Below, piece after piece: positions 25,293-33,502 of a DNA stretch of 64,000 nt. The translations under genes and the position numbers were made by a program. This stretch comes from Myxococcus stipitatus (GTDB taxonomy: Bacteria; Myxococcota; Myxococcia; Myxococcales; Myxococcaceae): NCBI RefSeq assembly GCF_038561935.1, contig NZ_CP102770.1:4030001-4094000 (forward strand), read 5' to 3'. The notes beneath the pieces were generated by a model. The model saw only the letters and a list, made by a program, of their open reading frames with translations. It was not told where the DNA came from and ran no database searches. Positions within the stretch are counted from its first letter, which is position 1, and every line of letters starts with the position of its first letter.

Positions 25293-27234
25293 GGCCGCCG
25301 GCCAGGGCCTGGAGGTCCTGGTCCATCTGCGGCACGTCCAGCAGCAGCGCATCCGGGTCGTACTGGAAGTCGGCCTGCTTCAGCTTCAGCAGCGCCTGGA
25401 GCGCCGGCTCTCCGGTGTGTCCACCGAAGGACGCGAAGACGACGCGGCCCCCCTCGAGGTGGAGCGAGCCCTCCAGCGTGTGCTGACGAAGCTGGAGCTT
25501 GCCGCTCTTCTTGCCTCCGCCCAGCGTGCGCAGCAGCTCGCGCGGGGGAAGCTCGTCGAAGCTGCCACGCACCACGCGGCCCGGCCCGTTGTGCAGCACC
25601 CGGTCCTCCAGGAGCGCACGCACCGCCTTGGCCACCAGGGACTTGTCTCCGGGAGGCAGCAGCTCCGTCGCGCCGCCCATCAACAGCCGCTCGCGCGTGG
25701 GTGCATCCGGCTCGCCCACCACGGCGATGGGCAGGCCCGCGGTCTCCGGCGTGGAGCGCGCCTGCTGCAGCAGGTCCAGCACCTCCTGCTGTCCCAGCCG
25801 CAGGCTCACCACCAGCACGTCGCAGTCCTGCCGCGCCAGTCCGTCCTGCGCGCCTTCCTGCGTGGAGAGCGCATGGGCCACGAGGCCCTGCTTCAGCACC
25901 GCCTCCAGCAGCTCGCCGCGCGCCGTCTCGTCCGGCTCGACGACGAGGACTTGCCGGCCCTCGCACTCGAGTCGGTGACGGAGCAACTCGCCGCTCTGCA
26001 GTTGGATGACGATGTCGGCGACGACCGGGTCGTACAGCACGCCCGAGTTCGTTCGAAGGTGCTCCAGGGCCTGGTCCTTCGTCAGCGCCTTGCCCAGCGC
26101 GTTGCCCGGGTTCTTGGTCAGCTCCAGGAAGCTGTCCACCGCCGCGAGGATGCGGGCCCCCAGTGTGATGTCCTCGCCCTTGGCGCCCTGCGGGGTGCCA
26201 GAGCCATCCCAGGCTTCATAGAGCTGCGCGAGGATGGTGTTGACCTGCGTGGGCAGGTGCACCGTCTCGAACATCTTCGTGGGCGCGCGACAGGCCGCGC
26301 GGGCCTGCGCCTTCCACTCGGGATTGACGGCGTTGCTCGCGAGCGAGAAGTGCCGCTCGGAGGGCTTGCCCAGGTCGTGCAGGTACGCGGCGATGGACAG
26401 CGCGGCCAGCTCCTTGTGGGGCATGCCCATGCGCTGGCCCACGATGCCCGCCTGCCGCGCGAGCTGCGCGGAGTGTCCCCGGTGGCGCTGGCGGTCCTGC
26501 TCCAGCAGGCCCACGAGGATGCCCAGGGTCTCCACGTAGTCGATGTCGCTGACCAGCCCGCGGGGCCCACCGGGCTCGCGCCGCTGCGTCGACGACGGCT
26601 TGCCGCCCACCTGTGTCCCGCCGCCCGCGCGCTGCATGCGCATGCGGGCATCCGTCTCCATCCGGAAGGAGAGGCTGGCGCGGTGGCCCGTGGAGGTGCG
26701 GTTGTGCTCGGCCGCGCCCGTGCGCGAGGTGGACTCGGCGGGGCTCGACTGGGCGCTCGCCGCCTCCAGCAGGGCGGTGAAGGCGGTGGGGTCACCGTAG
26801 TAGTGCTTGCGGATGGCCGCGGCGATGGCGCCGCGCAGGCCCACGTACGCGTAGACCTCCGACATGCCCGTGACGAGGGCAATCTCGTCCATCAGCGCCT
26901 TGTTCTGCGGCTCGGCGGCGACGACGGACAGCAGCTTGCGGTCCGGGTCCACCGCCAGGGGCAGCACGTTCTGCGCCTCGGCCAGACGCACCGGAAGCCG
27001 GTCGAGCACCTCGGTGGCGATCTTCGCCTTGGCCAGCTTGTCCGCGCTCACGAAGCGCGTCTGGAACTCCGCGGCCAGGAAGCGCAGCAACGCCGCTTCC
27101 TGAAGGAGCCCCAGCTCCACCAGACAATCCCCCAGCTTGTGGCCGGTGATCTTCTGGTGCTCCAGGGCCTGCTCCACGGCCCCGGCGTTGACGAGCCCCG
27201 CCTCGATGAGGCGCTCACCCAGCTTCTTCGCCAT
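25279..27234 (-). CDS. MshEN + HD-GYP-like + degenerate receiver + DUF4388 regulatory protein
   Basis: This is a 651-residue protein. The N-terminus (MAKKLGERLIEAGLVNAGAVEQALEHQ to about 150) is a MshEN/GspE N-terminal module, a fold that can bind cyclic-di-GMP. About 235-400 is an HD hydrolase-like domain (HRGHSAQLARQ, AYLHDLGK), with GSGTPQG where HD-GYP enzymes have the GYP loop. About 410-530 is receiver-like but has VVSLRL in place of the phospho-acceptor Asp. The last ~85 residues are DUF4388 (VRGSFDELPPRELLRTL, VVFASF). It probably senses a second messenger by binding. It is 6 bp downstream of the nuclease gene at 27241. Confidence 0.75.
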   Translation of the reverse strand: MAKKLGERLIEAGLVNAGAVEQALEHQKITGHKLGDCLVELGLLQEAALLRFLAAEFQTRFVSADKLAKAKIATEVLDRLPVRLAEAQNVLPLAVDPDRKLLSVVAAEPQNKALMDEIALVTGMSEVYAYVGLRGAIAAAIRKHYYGDPTAFTALLEAASAQSSPAESTSRTGAAEHNRTSTGHRASLSFRMETDARMRMQRAGGGTQVGGKPSSTQRREPGGPRGLVSDIDYVETLGILVGLLEQDRQRHRGHSAQLARQAGIVGQRMGMPHKELAALSIAAYLHDLGKPSERHFSLASNAVNPEWKAQARAACRAPTKMFETVHLPTQVNTILAQLYEAWDGSGTPQGAKGEDITLGARILAAVDSFLELTKNPGNALGKALTKDQALEHLRTNSGVLYDPVVADIVIQLQSGELLRHRLECEGRQVLVVEPDETARGELLEAVLKQGLVAHALSTQEGAQDGLARQDCDVLVVSLRLGQQEVLDLLQQARSTPETAGLPIAVVGEPDAPTRERLLMGGATELLPPGDKSLVAKAVRALLEDRVLHNGPGRVVRGSFDELPPRELLRTLGGGKKSGKLQLRQHTLEGSLHLEGGRVVFASFGGHTGEPALQALLKLKQADFQYDPDALLLDVPQMDQDLQALAGGLTAA

Positions 27235-27240
27235 TGCGAC

Positions 27241-28755
27241 TCAGCTTTCCGAAGAGCCCTCGCCGTTCTTGGAGGCGGGCGGTATCGACGTCAGCGCGCT
27301 GAACGGCTTGAAGGTCAGCTCCTTGGGCAGCGTGCTCGAGTCGCGAGGAGGACGCTCCTCACGCGGCGGACGCTCCTCGCGAGGCGGGCGCGGCGGGCGC
27401 TCCTCGCGCGGCGGACGCTCCTCACGGGCCTGGCGCTCTTCACGGGGCGGACGCTCCTCGCGGGGCGGGCGCTCCTTCCGAGGCGGGCGCTGTTGCTGCT
27501 GCTCCGCGCGAGGGGCCGGCGCGGTGCCCTCGGCGGCGGGGGAGGCGGCGTCCGTCTGCTGCGGGGCCTTGTCGCCCCGGCCCTTGCGCTTCTCGTCGCG
27601 CGACTTGCGGCGCCCGCCCCCTTCGACGGGCGCGCGGCCCCGGACGGTGGGCATGGGGCCCTTCCAGAGCTGCCGCTCATAGTGGCGCTGCACGTCCGTC
27701 CACTTCTCGTTGGGGTCGCGCTGCATGGCCTCCAGCCACGAGGCGATGCGCGAGTCCAGCGAGTCCAGCGCGTGGACGATGTGCGCCTCGAGCGTCACCG
27801 GCACCTTGGGGCTGCCGTACTCGAGCTGCCCGTGGTGGGCGATGACCAGGTGCGTGATGTGCTGCTCCAGCAGCGGCGGGAAGCCGGGGATGGCCAGCGT
27901 CTTCTCGCGAATCTTCTGGGCCGTCATCACCAGGTGGCCCACGAGCTTGCCCTCGTCGGTGTAGTCGAAGCCCTTGTCCGACGAGATTTCGGCGACCTTC
28001 ATCACGTCGTGCAGCAGCGCGCCGGCCAGCAGCAGGTCGCGGTCCGCCATGGGGTAGTGGTCCGCCACCCGCAGCGTCAGCCGCATCACCGACAGGAGGT
28101 GCTCGGCCAGGCCCCCGCGCCATGCGTGGTGCATGCCCTTGGCCGCCGGCGCCACCGGCAGCCCCGCGGCCACCTGCGAGTCATCCAGGAACGCCAGGAG
28201 CAGCTGCTTCACGTACGGGTCATTCACCCGCTCGGTGACGATTTCGCGGATGAGCCCCACGGCGCGGGCGCCACCACCGCCCTCGTGACGGGACTCGGCC
28301 TTCTCGCCCTTCTCGGCGGCGGGCTTGGGCTCGGAAGCAGGCTTCGCCTCGGGGGCGGCCTTGGCCTCCGGGGGCGGCGCCGGAGGCGGCTCGAACTCCT
28401 TGGGGTCCAGGGGCTCGGGGTCCAGCCGCTCCACGGCCTCCACGACAATCTGCGTGCGGCCATGGAACTGGATGACGCCGCCCGTGATGAGGACGTAGTC
28501 GCCCGACTGGAAGGCGGGCTCGAGCGCGTCCACCTTGTCGAAGACGCGCGCATCCACCTCGCCGCTCTTGTCGGCGAGCGACAGGGCCAGGAACACCTTG
28601 CCGCTCCGGGCCGTCACCTTCTCCTTCTTGGTGACACGGAAGACAGTGTTGACGCGGTCCTTCTCACGCAGGTCGGCCGCGTACACCTTGCGGACGGTCT
28701 CGACGGAACCTGCCGGGGTGGGGGTCGCGGTCTCTTGGACGTTTTCGTTGGTCAT
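27241..28755 (-). CDS. YhaM-like 3'-5' exoribonuclease: OB fold + HD domain, with Pro/Arg/Glu repeat tail
   Basis: This 504-residue protein starts at ATG 28755 (MTNENVQET). Residues about 30-125 form an OB-type nucleic-acid-binding domain (YVLITGGVIQFHGRTQIVVEAVERL). A Pro/Ala/Lys linker follows. The HD phosphohydrolase domain (about 165-370) shows HHAWRGGLAEHLLSV, LLHDVMKVAE and IAHHGQLEYGSP. This is the YhaM layout, which trims RNA and DNA 3' ends using divalent metal. The unusual part is the tail (about 385-490), dominated by PPREER-type repeats that are highly charged and probably disordered, suited to RNA or protein contacts. The next gene starts 6 bp downstream. Confidence 0.8.
   Translation of the reverse strand: MTNENVQETATPTPAGSVETVRKVYAADLREKDRVNTVFRVTKKEKVTARSGKVFLALSLADKSGEVDARVFDKVDALEPAFQSGDYVLITGGVIQFHGRTQIVVEAVERLDPEPLDPKEFEPPPAPPPEAKAAPEAKPASEPKPAAEKGEKAESRHEGGGGARAVGLIREIVTERVNDPYVKQLLLAFLDDSQVAAGLPVAPAAKGMHHAWRGGLAEHLLSVMRLTLRVADHYPMADRDLLLAGALLHDVMKVAEISSDKGFDYTDEGKLVGHLVMTAQKIREKTLAIPGFPPLLEQHITHLVIAHHGQLEYGSPKVPVTLEAHIVHALDSLDSRIASWLEAMQRDPNEKWTDVQRHYERQLWKGPMPTVRGRAPVEGGGRRKSRDEKRKGRGDKAPQQTDAASPAAEGTAPAPRAEQQQQRPPRKERPPREERPPREERQAREERPPREERPPRPPREERPPREERPPRDSSTLPKELTFKPFSALTSIPPASKNGEGSSES
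27341..27490 (-). repeat. Imperfect tandem repeats encoding PPREER units
   Basis: About eight degenerate units of roughly 15-18 bp (a core like gcggacgctcctcgcg on the + strand) follow each other inside the tail of the exoribonuclease gene. They encode Pro-Pro-Arg-Glu-Glu-Arg units. Units differ by synonymous and small changes, so copy number may vary between strains. They are in frame and keep the coding sequence open. Confidence 0.65.
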
Positions 28756-28803
28756 CGCGGCCGCGCACACTACCACTCCGGAAGGCGGCGCGGGGGACTC
28801 GCG

Positions 28804-29943
28804 TCAGGTGACTTCGAGCGCCACCGCGTCGAGGTACTCGGCGCCAGGGGAACCCACGAGTGTCGGGTGGTCCGGCGGGAGCCCCGGACGGGCCAGCCGG
28901 GTGGCGATTCGTGCCTCGGCCTCACAGGCCGTGGCGACCAGGTCGTCGAAGCCGCCGGGTGGGAGTGGTGGGTGGTGGCCGACCACGAGCAGCCTGCCCC
29001 CATGCCGGGTGCGACGCAGCGCGTACTGGACGTGTTCGACGAACTCCTCGGGCGAGCCCACGCGGGAGGTGTCCAGCAGCACCAGGTCGAAGGTCTCCCT
29101 CACGGCGCGGAGGGCCTGGAGGGCGGTGCCCTTCTCGACGAACACCCGGCCGAGCAGGCCGTTGGCCTCGGCGTTCTCCCGGGCCAGGTCCCCCGCGTCG
29201 GCGTCCGCGTCGAAGGCGAGGATGTGGCGGGCGCCATTCAGCCCCGCGTGGACGAAGAGGCCACCCACGTTGCAGTTGACGTCCAGCACCCGGGCGTCCC
29301 AAGCCATGCGCCCGACGATGCGCCTTATCTCGCGCTGGTCGTACGCGTAGCCGGTGCCCAGGCCATAGGTGAGGTCCACGGTGAAGCGGGCCCCCAGCTC
29401 CAGGAGCCGGCACCAGCGGGGCGGGGTGCCATAGAGCACGTGGGGGCGCTGCGTCGGCAGGCCCAGCGCGCGCCGTCGCGGAGTGTCATTGCGCAGCAGC
29501 ACCGAGCCCGCGCCCGTCACCTCCACCAGCGCGCGGGTGATGTCCTGGTGGCGCGCGTCCATGGAGCGCGTGAGCGTCTGCACGACGAAGTGGGCGTCGT
29601 ACCGGTCCACGATGAGGCCGGGCAGGCCGTCTCCGTCGTCGTTCACGATGCGGCAGAAGCGCGGGTCATCCACCAGCCGGCCTCGCCGCTCGAAGGCGTG
29701 CCGGAGGTGGCGGGGGATGAGGCCTTCCACCGCTTCGTCCGGAAGCCCCAGCCGGCGCACCGCGAGCGAGGACTCCAGGTCCACATCGCCCAGGCCCAGC
29801 ACGACGCCGTCCTCGTCCCGGAGCTGCACGAGCTCACCGGGCTGGGGCGTCCCCTCCATCGACACGATGTCCTCGCGACGCAGCCACGGAGCTCCATGGC
29901 GCAGACGGCGGGCGGCATCCCGGGACAGATAGGTGCTGAGCAC
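28804..29943 (-). CDS. RlmI-like class I SAM-dependent RNA methyltransferase
   Basis: This is a 379-residue protein. An N-terminal PUA-like domain (about 1-75: LSRDAARRLRHGAPWLRREDI, GELVQLRDEDGVVLGLGDVD) is followed by an EEHEE-like linker. A Rossmann methyltransferase domain comes next (GLGTGYAYDQREIRR, then motif I VLDVNCNVGGLFVHAG). This matches RlmI/RlmK-type 23S rRNA cytosine methyltransferases. Motif IV, normally DPPxF in this family, reads LLDTSRVGSP here, and motif I has Asn-Cys-Asn where family members usually show a Cys/Tyr-Thr-Gly pattern. The target base or the activity may therefore differ. Confidence 0.7.
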   Translation of the reverse strand: MLSTYLSRDAARRLRHGAPWLRREDIVSMEGTPQPGELVQLRDEDGVVLGLGDVDLESSLAVRRLGLPDEAVEGLIPRHLRHAFERRGRLVDDPRFCRIVNDDGDGLPGLIVDRYDAHFVVQTLTRSMDARHQDITRALVEVTGAGSVLLRNDTPRRRALGLPTQRPHVLYGTPPRWCRLLELGARFTVDLTYGLGTGYAYDQREIRRIVGRMAWDARVLDVNCNVGGLFVHAGLNGARHILAFDADADAGDLARENAEANGLLGRVFVEKGTALQALRAVRETFDLVLLDTSRVGSPEEFVEHVQYALRRTRHGGRLLVVGHHPPLPPGGFDDLVATACEAEARIATRLARPGLPPDHPTLVGSPGAEYLDAVALEVT

Positions 29944-30086
29944 GGTGCGTCCTCCTCTCGCGTGGCCGCCTCAAGCCAGCGGGCCCGAGCGCGGGTGTCA
30001 TTTCAGCGGAGAACATGCGCCGTGCATCGAGCCGCTGCCGGCGGGCGCAAGGCCCTCGCGCCGAGGGGCGGGGGAGGGGACGAGCC

Positions 30087-30455
30087 CTAATCCTGGGGAG
30101 GGGGCCGCTTGAAGGCCTTGACGGTCACCCGGGTGAGAATCGAGCTGACCACCAGGGCGAGCACGATGCCCACGATGCGCAAGCTCCAGGACTCCTTGAG
30201 CACCAGCGTGAGGGCGAGCACACCCAGCGCCACGCAGCCCGCCACCGCGAGCCACTGTCCGCGGGCCGCCAGCCCCGAGGCGGGACGGCGGGCCCGAGCG
30301 AGCACCGGCAGGCTGCCCGCCTTGCGCCAGAGCTCGGAGGTCTCCTCGCGCACCTCGTCGTCGGGGTCCACCAGGCCCTGGGTGTACGCACGCTCCACGT
30401 CACCCAGGCTGGGGTAGGTCAGCTCTCCATCCGGAGTGCGCACGACGTAACGCAT
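30087..30455 (-). CDS. Small membrane protein with N-terminal GYF-like sensing region
   Basis: This is a 122-residue protein with ATG at 30455 (MRYVVRTPDGELTYP). Residues 1-50 (DVERAYTQGLVDPDDEVREETSELWRKAGSLP) resemble the GYF_2-like regions often placed before membrane segments in myxobacterial proteins. Two hydrophobic helices follow at about 63-80 and 88-108 (WLAVAGCVALGVLALTLVL, IVGIVLALVVSSILT), then a short basic tail. It lies 31 bp after the FAD oxidoreductase stop and is probably in the same transcript. The function is unknown. Confidence 0.6.
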   Translation of the reverse strand: MRYVVRTPDGELTYPSLGDVERAYTQGLVDPDDEVREETSELWRKAGSLPVLARARRPASGLAARGQWLAVAGCVALGVLALTLVLKESWSLRIVGIVLALVVSSILTRVTVKAFKRPPPQD

Positions 30456-30486
30456 GGCGGGCTCCTCCGTGAGGTCTTGGACCGCC

Positions 30487-32082
30487 TCACGCCAGCTCGG
30501 TGGCAATCTGCTCCGCGACGCGCAATCCATCAATGGCCGACGAGACGATGCCGCCCGCGTAGCCACATCCCTCGCCCGCCGGGTACAGGCCCCGCATGGA
30601 CACCGACTGCAGGTCCTCGCCTCGGGTGATGCGCACCGGGGACGAGGTCCGGCTCTCGATGCCGATGAGCTTGCCCTCGTCGCTGATGAAGCCGCGCATC
30701 TTCCGGTCGAACGTGCGGAGCGCCTGCTTGATGGACGTGGTGAGCCGCGCGGGGAAGAGCCGGTTGAGGTCCACGTGCGCCAGGCCCGGCCGGTAGCTGG
30801 TGCCGCCCGGGTCCTTCGTCACGCGGCCCGCGAGGTAGTCGGGGATGGTCTGCGCCGGAGCGAAGAAGCGGCCTCCGCCCAGCTCATATGCCTTCTGCTC
30901 CCAGTGGCGCTGGAACATCAGGCCCGCGAGCGGCCCTCGGAAGCCCTCGCGCTCGAAGTCCGCGACGGAGACGGAGACGACGATGCCCGCGTTGGCGTAG
31001 CGCGCGTTGCGGCGCGAGTTGGACATGCCGTTGGTGCACTGCAGGCCATCCTCGGTGGGCGTGGGCACCACGATGCCGCCGGGGCACATGCAGAACGAAT
31101 AGACGCCGCGCACCTCGCCGTCGACGTCCAGGTTCTCCGCGAGCTTGTAGTCGGCGGGAGGCAGCTTCGGATTCTTGGCCGCGTTGCCGTACTGGATGCT
31201 GTTGATGAGCGTCTGCGGGTGCTCGGCGCGGAAGCCGAGCGCGAAGGGCTTGGCCTCCACGAGGACGCGGCCGTCGGCGGCGAAGCGCTCATACAGCTCT
31301 CGCGCGGAGTTGCCGGGCGCGAGGATGACGCGGTCGCTCTCCAGCGTGCGCCCATCCGCCAGCTTCACGCCCGCGATGTGTCCGTCGCGGTAGAGCAGGT
31401 CGTCCACGCGCTGCTCGAAGTGCACCTCGCAGCCGCCGGCGATGAGCTCCTCGCGCAGCCGCGCCACCGCGCCCGGCAGCAGGTCCGAGCCGATGTGCGG
31501 CTTGCCCTCGATGAGGATGTGGTCGGGCGCGCCGTAGCGGGCGAAGGCCTCGATGACCTTGCGCACCATGGGGTGGTTGATGCGCGTGGACAGCTTGCCG
31601 TCCGTATAGGCCCCGGCGCCGCCTTCCCCGAAGTTCATGTTGCTCTCCGGGTCCAGCGTGCCGTCGCGCATCAGCTTCGCGACGTCCTTGCGCCGCGTCA
31701 CCACCTCGCGGCCTCGCTCCAGCAGGATGCTGCGCACGCCGCGCTCCAGGAGCCCCAGCGCGCAGAACAGCCCCGCGGGGCCGGTGCCGATGATGATCGG
31801 CCACTTCTCCGGCGGCTTCACCGGCGAGAGGGGCTCGGGCGGGGGCGGCGCCTCGCCCACGTCGGGAGGCAGCTGCCGGGGCTTGCGGCCCGGGGCCAGC
31901 TCCACCTCCAGCGTGTAGATGTACCGCGGGCTGCCCTTCTTCCGAGCGTCCAGAACCGAACGCACCACTCGCACCGAGGCCAGGTCGGACCGGGTGACAC
32001 CCAGCTTCTCCGCGGCCCGCTGACCGAGCAGCTCCTCCGGCTCGTCCAGCCACAGCCCGATGTTGTTCACCCGATACGCCAT
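30487..32082 (-). CDS. FAD-dependent oxidoreductase (COG2509-type dehydrogenase)
   Basis: This is a 531-residue protein starting at ATG 32082 (MAYRVNNIGL). A family-specific N-terminal region precedes the dinucleotide-binding loop IIIGTGPAGLFCALGLLERG near residue 95. NFGEGGAGAYTDGKLSTR and the C-terminal GLYPAGEGCGYAGGIVSSAIDGLRVAEQI, which closes the FAD site, are both diagnostic of this uncharacterised but conserved dehydrogenase family. It is full length. Its 5' end faces a rightward gene across 326 bp. The substrate is not known. Confidence 0.85.
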   Translation of the reverse strand: MAYRVNNIGLWLDEPEELLGQRAAEKLGVTRSDLASVRVVRSVLDARKKGSPRYIYTLEVELAPGRKPRQLPPDVGEAPPPPEPLSPVKPPEKWPIIIGTGPAGLFCALGLLERGVRSILLERGREVVTRRKDVAKLMRDGTLDPESNMNFGEGGAGAYTDGKLSTRINHPMVRKVIEAFARYGAPDHILIEGKPHIGSDLLPGAVARLREELIAGGCEVHFEQRVDDLLYRDGHIAGVKLADGRTLESDRVILAPGNSARELYERFAADGRVLVEAKPFALGFRAEHPQTLINSIQYGNAAKNPKLPPADYKLAENLDVDGEVRGVYSFCMCPGGIVVPTPTEDGLQCTNGMSNSRRNARYANAGIVVSVSVADFEREGFRGPLAGLMFQRHWEQKAYELGGGRFFAPAQTIPDYLAGRVTKDPGGTSYRPGLAHVDLNRLFPARLTTSIKQALRTFDRKMRGFISDEGKLIGIESRTSSPVRITRGEDLQSVSMRGLYPAGEGCGYAGGIVSSAIDGLRVAEQIATELA

Positions 32083-32325
32083 TGCCGTTTGCTCCTGGTG
32101 GGGGCGCGTATCTGCTTCACCCCGCTGAAAGATTGCAAGCACTTGAAACCACGAGGGCTCCGCTTGCTCCTCCGGGTGCGTATCGCGTGAGGCACCCGGA
32201 CTTCCACTTCCCTCGAAGGGGTTGTCGGGTGCGTAGGCTCCTTCGCACCCCAGGGCCCCCCGTGCCGGCCCTCGAAACACGTCAACCCCGCGTAACTGTT
32301 GGGGATTCCGTTTGGAAGAGAACGT

Positions 32326-32358
32326 CTGGCACGGGGGTTGAAGTACAGGGCCCCCGTG
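32326..32358 (+). promoter_or_regulatory. Perfect 8-bp inverted repeat overlapping a sigma-54-like promoter
   Basis: The stretch CTGGCACGGGGGTTGAA (32326-32342) has a perfect -24 block (TGGCACG) and correct spacing, but the -12 block reads TTGA instead of the usual TTGC. Overlapping it, CACGGGGG (32330-32337) and CCCCCGTG (32351-32358) form an inverted repeat with 13 bases between. The site is about 50-80 bp ahead of the GTG-started small gene. It could be a sigma-54 promoter, an operator or a leader hairpin. The rest of the 326-bp divergent gap (32083-32408) shows nothing else I can name. Confidence 0.4.
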
Positions 32359-32408
32359 AAGACCTGGCGGCCCCCCTCATTTCGCCGCCCACTTTGGAGG
32401 CATTCACT

Positions 32409-32618
32409 GTGAGCACCGATCAAAAGGGCACCCGAATCCTGGCGCGCACCTTCTTCAACCAACTGCGCGCGAGCGGCTACACCCCGCACCAGGTCATCGG
32501 CATCGCCACGGAGCTGCTCGATCTGGTGACCTCGGACCTGAAGGAAGGCGACAAGGACGTCGCCGCGGCGCAGGCCACCCCGGAGCAGCAAGGCTCCGAG
32601 TGGCGTCAGCGCGCCTGA
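32409..32618 (+). CDS. Small conserved-looking helical protein
   Basis: This is a 69-residue protein started at GTG 32409, which is preceded by GGAGG at good distance. The sequence (STDQKGTRILARTFFNQLRASGYTPHQVIGIATELLDLVTSDLK) predicts two amphipathic helices and no membrane segment. The tail is Gln/Glu-rich. Clean codon usage, a strong ribosome-binding site and a terminator about 90 bp downstream support a real, separately transcribed gene. I do not recognise the family. Confidence 0.6.
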   Translation: MSTDQKGTRILARTFFNQLRASGYTPHQVIGIATELLDLVTSDLKEGDKDVAAAQATPEQQGSEWRQRA

Positions 32619-32709
32619 GGTGCGAGGCTCTCGCTTCGCGGCAAGACCCTCGGCGGGTGAGTGGACTCCGGACAGGCTCTGGGGTCCCCGCCCACGAGGC
32701 GGCGGTGGA

Positions 32710-32730
32710 ACCGGCATCAGCCGGTTTTTT
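32710..32730 (+). terminator. Intrinsic terminator
   Basis: The stem ACCGGC / GCCGGT with an ATCA loop is followed directly by six T residues. It ends the rightward transcript of the small gene at 32409-32618 and overlaps the last codons of the leftward dgkA gene, so on that strand it lies within coding sequence. Confidence 0.8.
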
Positions 32731-33424
32731 CGTTTCCAGGGTGTGGAGGGTTGATGCCCGAGTCACCCGAGGGCTGGCCTGAGGAGCGCGCTTCGCGCCG
32801 CCGCGAGTAGGCCGCGGAAGCCGCGACGAAGAGCAGCCCCGCGGTGAGCGCGCTGAAGACCAGGCTGGCCGAGTGCATGGCCAGTGCGCCCATCAGCACT
32901 CCGCCTCCCAGGAAGGCGAGCAGGTCCACCCAGAGGGGCCTCGGCTGAGGCCGCACGAGCACGAGCACGCAGGCGGCGAGGGGCAGTCCCAGGGCGACCT
33001 GTCGGACGATGGCCTCCGTGCTGGTGCGCACCGTGTCCCAGTTGTGGACGAGGATGGCGGCGAAGATGACCACCGTGCCCAGGGCGAGCACGAGGACTCC
33101 CGCGGCGGCGGCGTCCTTGGTGAGTCGAGCCTTCTCGTCGAACTGCTGCACGGCCAGGTCGACCAGGTGCTCCAGCGCGCTGTTGAGAATCTCCGCGAAG
33201 AAGATGAGCAGGACGCAGAAGATGAGCGTCACCTTCTCGGCGAGCCCCAAGGGGATGCCGCTGCCCACCAGCCCCACCAGCACGGCGGAGATGAGGTGCA
33301 CGCGCATGTTGCGCTGGTGGACAACGGTGTGGATGAGGCCCGCCCAGGCGTGGCCGAACGAGGCGAAGAGCCCCGAGCCGTGACGGGCGGGAAAGCGGGG
33401 AGGTGGCCGGGCAGGTACGGTCAT
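32717..33424 (-). CDS. dgkA: Diacylglycerol kinase family protein (DgkA-like) with C-terminal membrane extension
   Basis: This is a 235-residue protein. The first ~125 residues are the small membrane kinase: GHAWAGLIHTVVHQRNMRVHL, the catalytic AEILNSALEHLVDL with its Glu and Asn, and LTKDAAAAGVLVLAL. This matches prokaryotic DgkA/undecaprenol kinases, which phosphorylate a lipid alcohol at the inner membrane. About 100 further residues carry three more hydrophobic segments (ALGLPLAACVLVLV, LLAFLGGGVLMGAL, VFSALTAGLLFVAA), where E. coli DgkA ends. The extension may stabilise the protein or add a sensing role. Confidence 0.85.
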   Translation of the reverse strand: MTVPARPPPRFPARHGSGLFASFGHAWAGLIHTVVHQRNMRVHLISAVLVGLVGSGIPLGLAEKVTLIFCVLLIFFAEILNSALEHLVDLAVQQFDEKARLTKDAAAAGVLVLALGTVVIFAAILVHNWDTVRTSTEAIVRQVALGLPLAACVLVLVRPQPRPLWVDLLAFLGGGVLMGALAMHSASLVFSALTAGLLFVAASAAYSRRREARSSGQPSGDSGINPPHPGNEKTG

Positions 33425-33502
33425 CGGAACCTGAAGGGACAGTCAGGCTAGCACCCACGGGTTCGATTGCCGTGGGGATGTGAATGGGTAAGGTCGGCCG
33501 CC

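Noticed and set aside
27341-27490. Regularly spaced repeats considered as a CRISPR-like array
   Set aside because: Units are short, imperfect, without unique spacers, and in frame in the exoribonuclease tail.
25417-30090. Very long open frame (over 1,500 codons) on the + strand, antisense to three genes
   Set aside because: Its product is Arg/His/Leu low-complexity and mirrors three real minus-strand genes. Such frames are expected from third-position GC bias.
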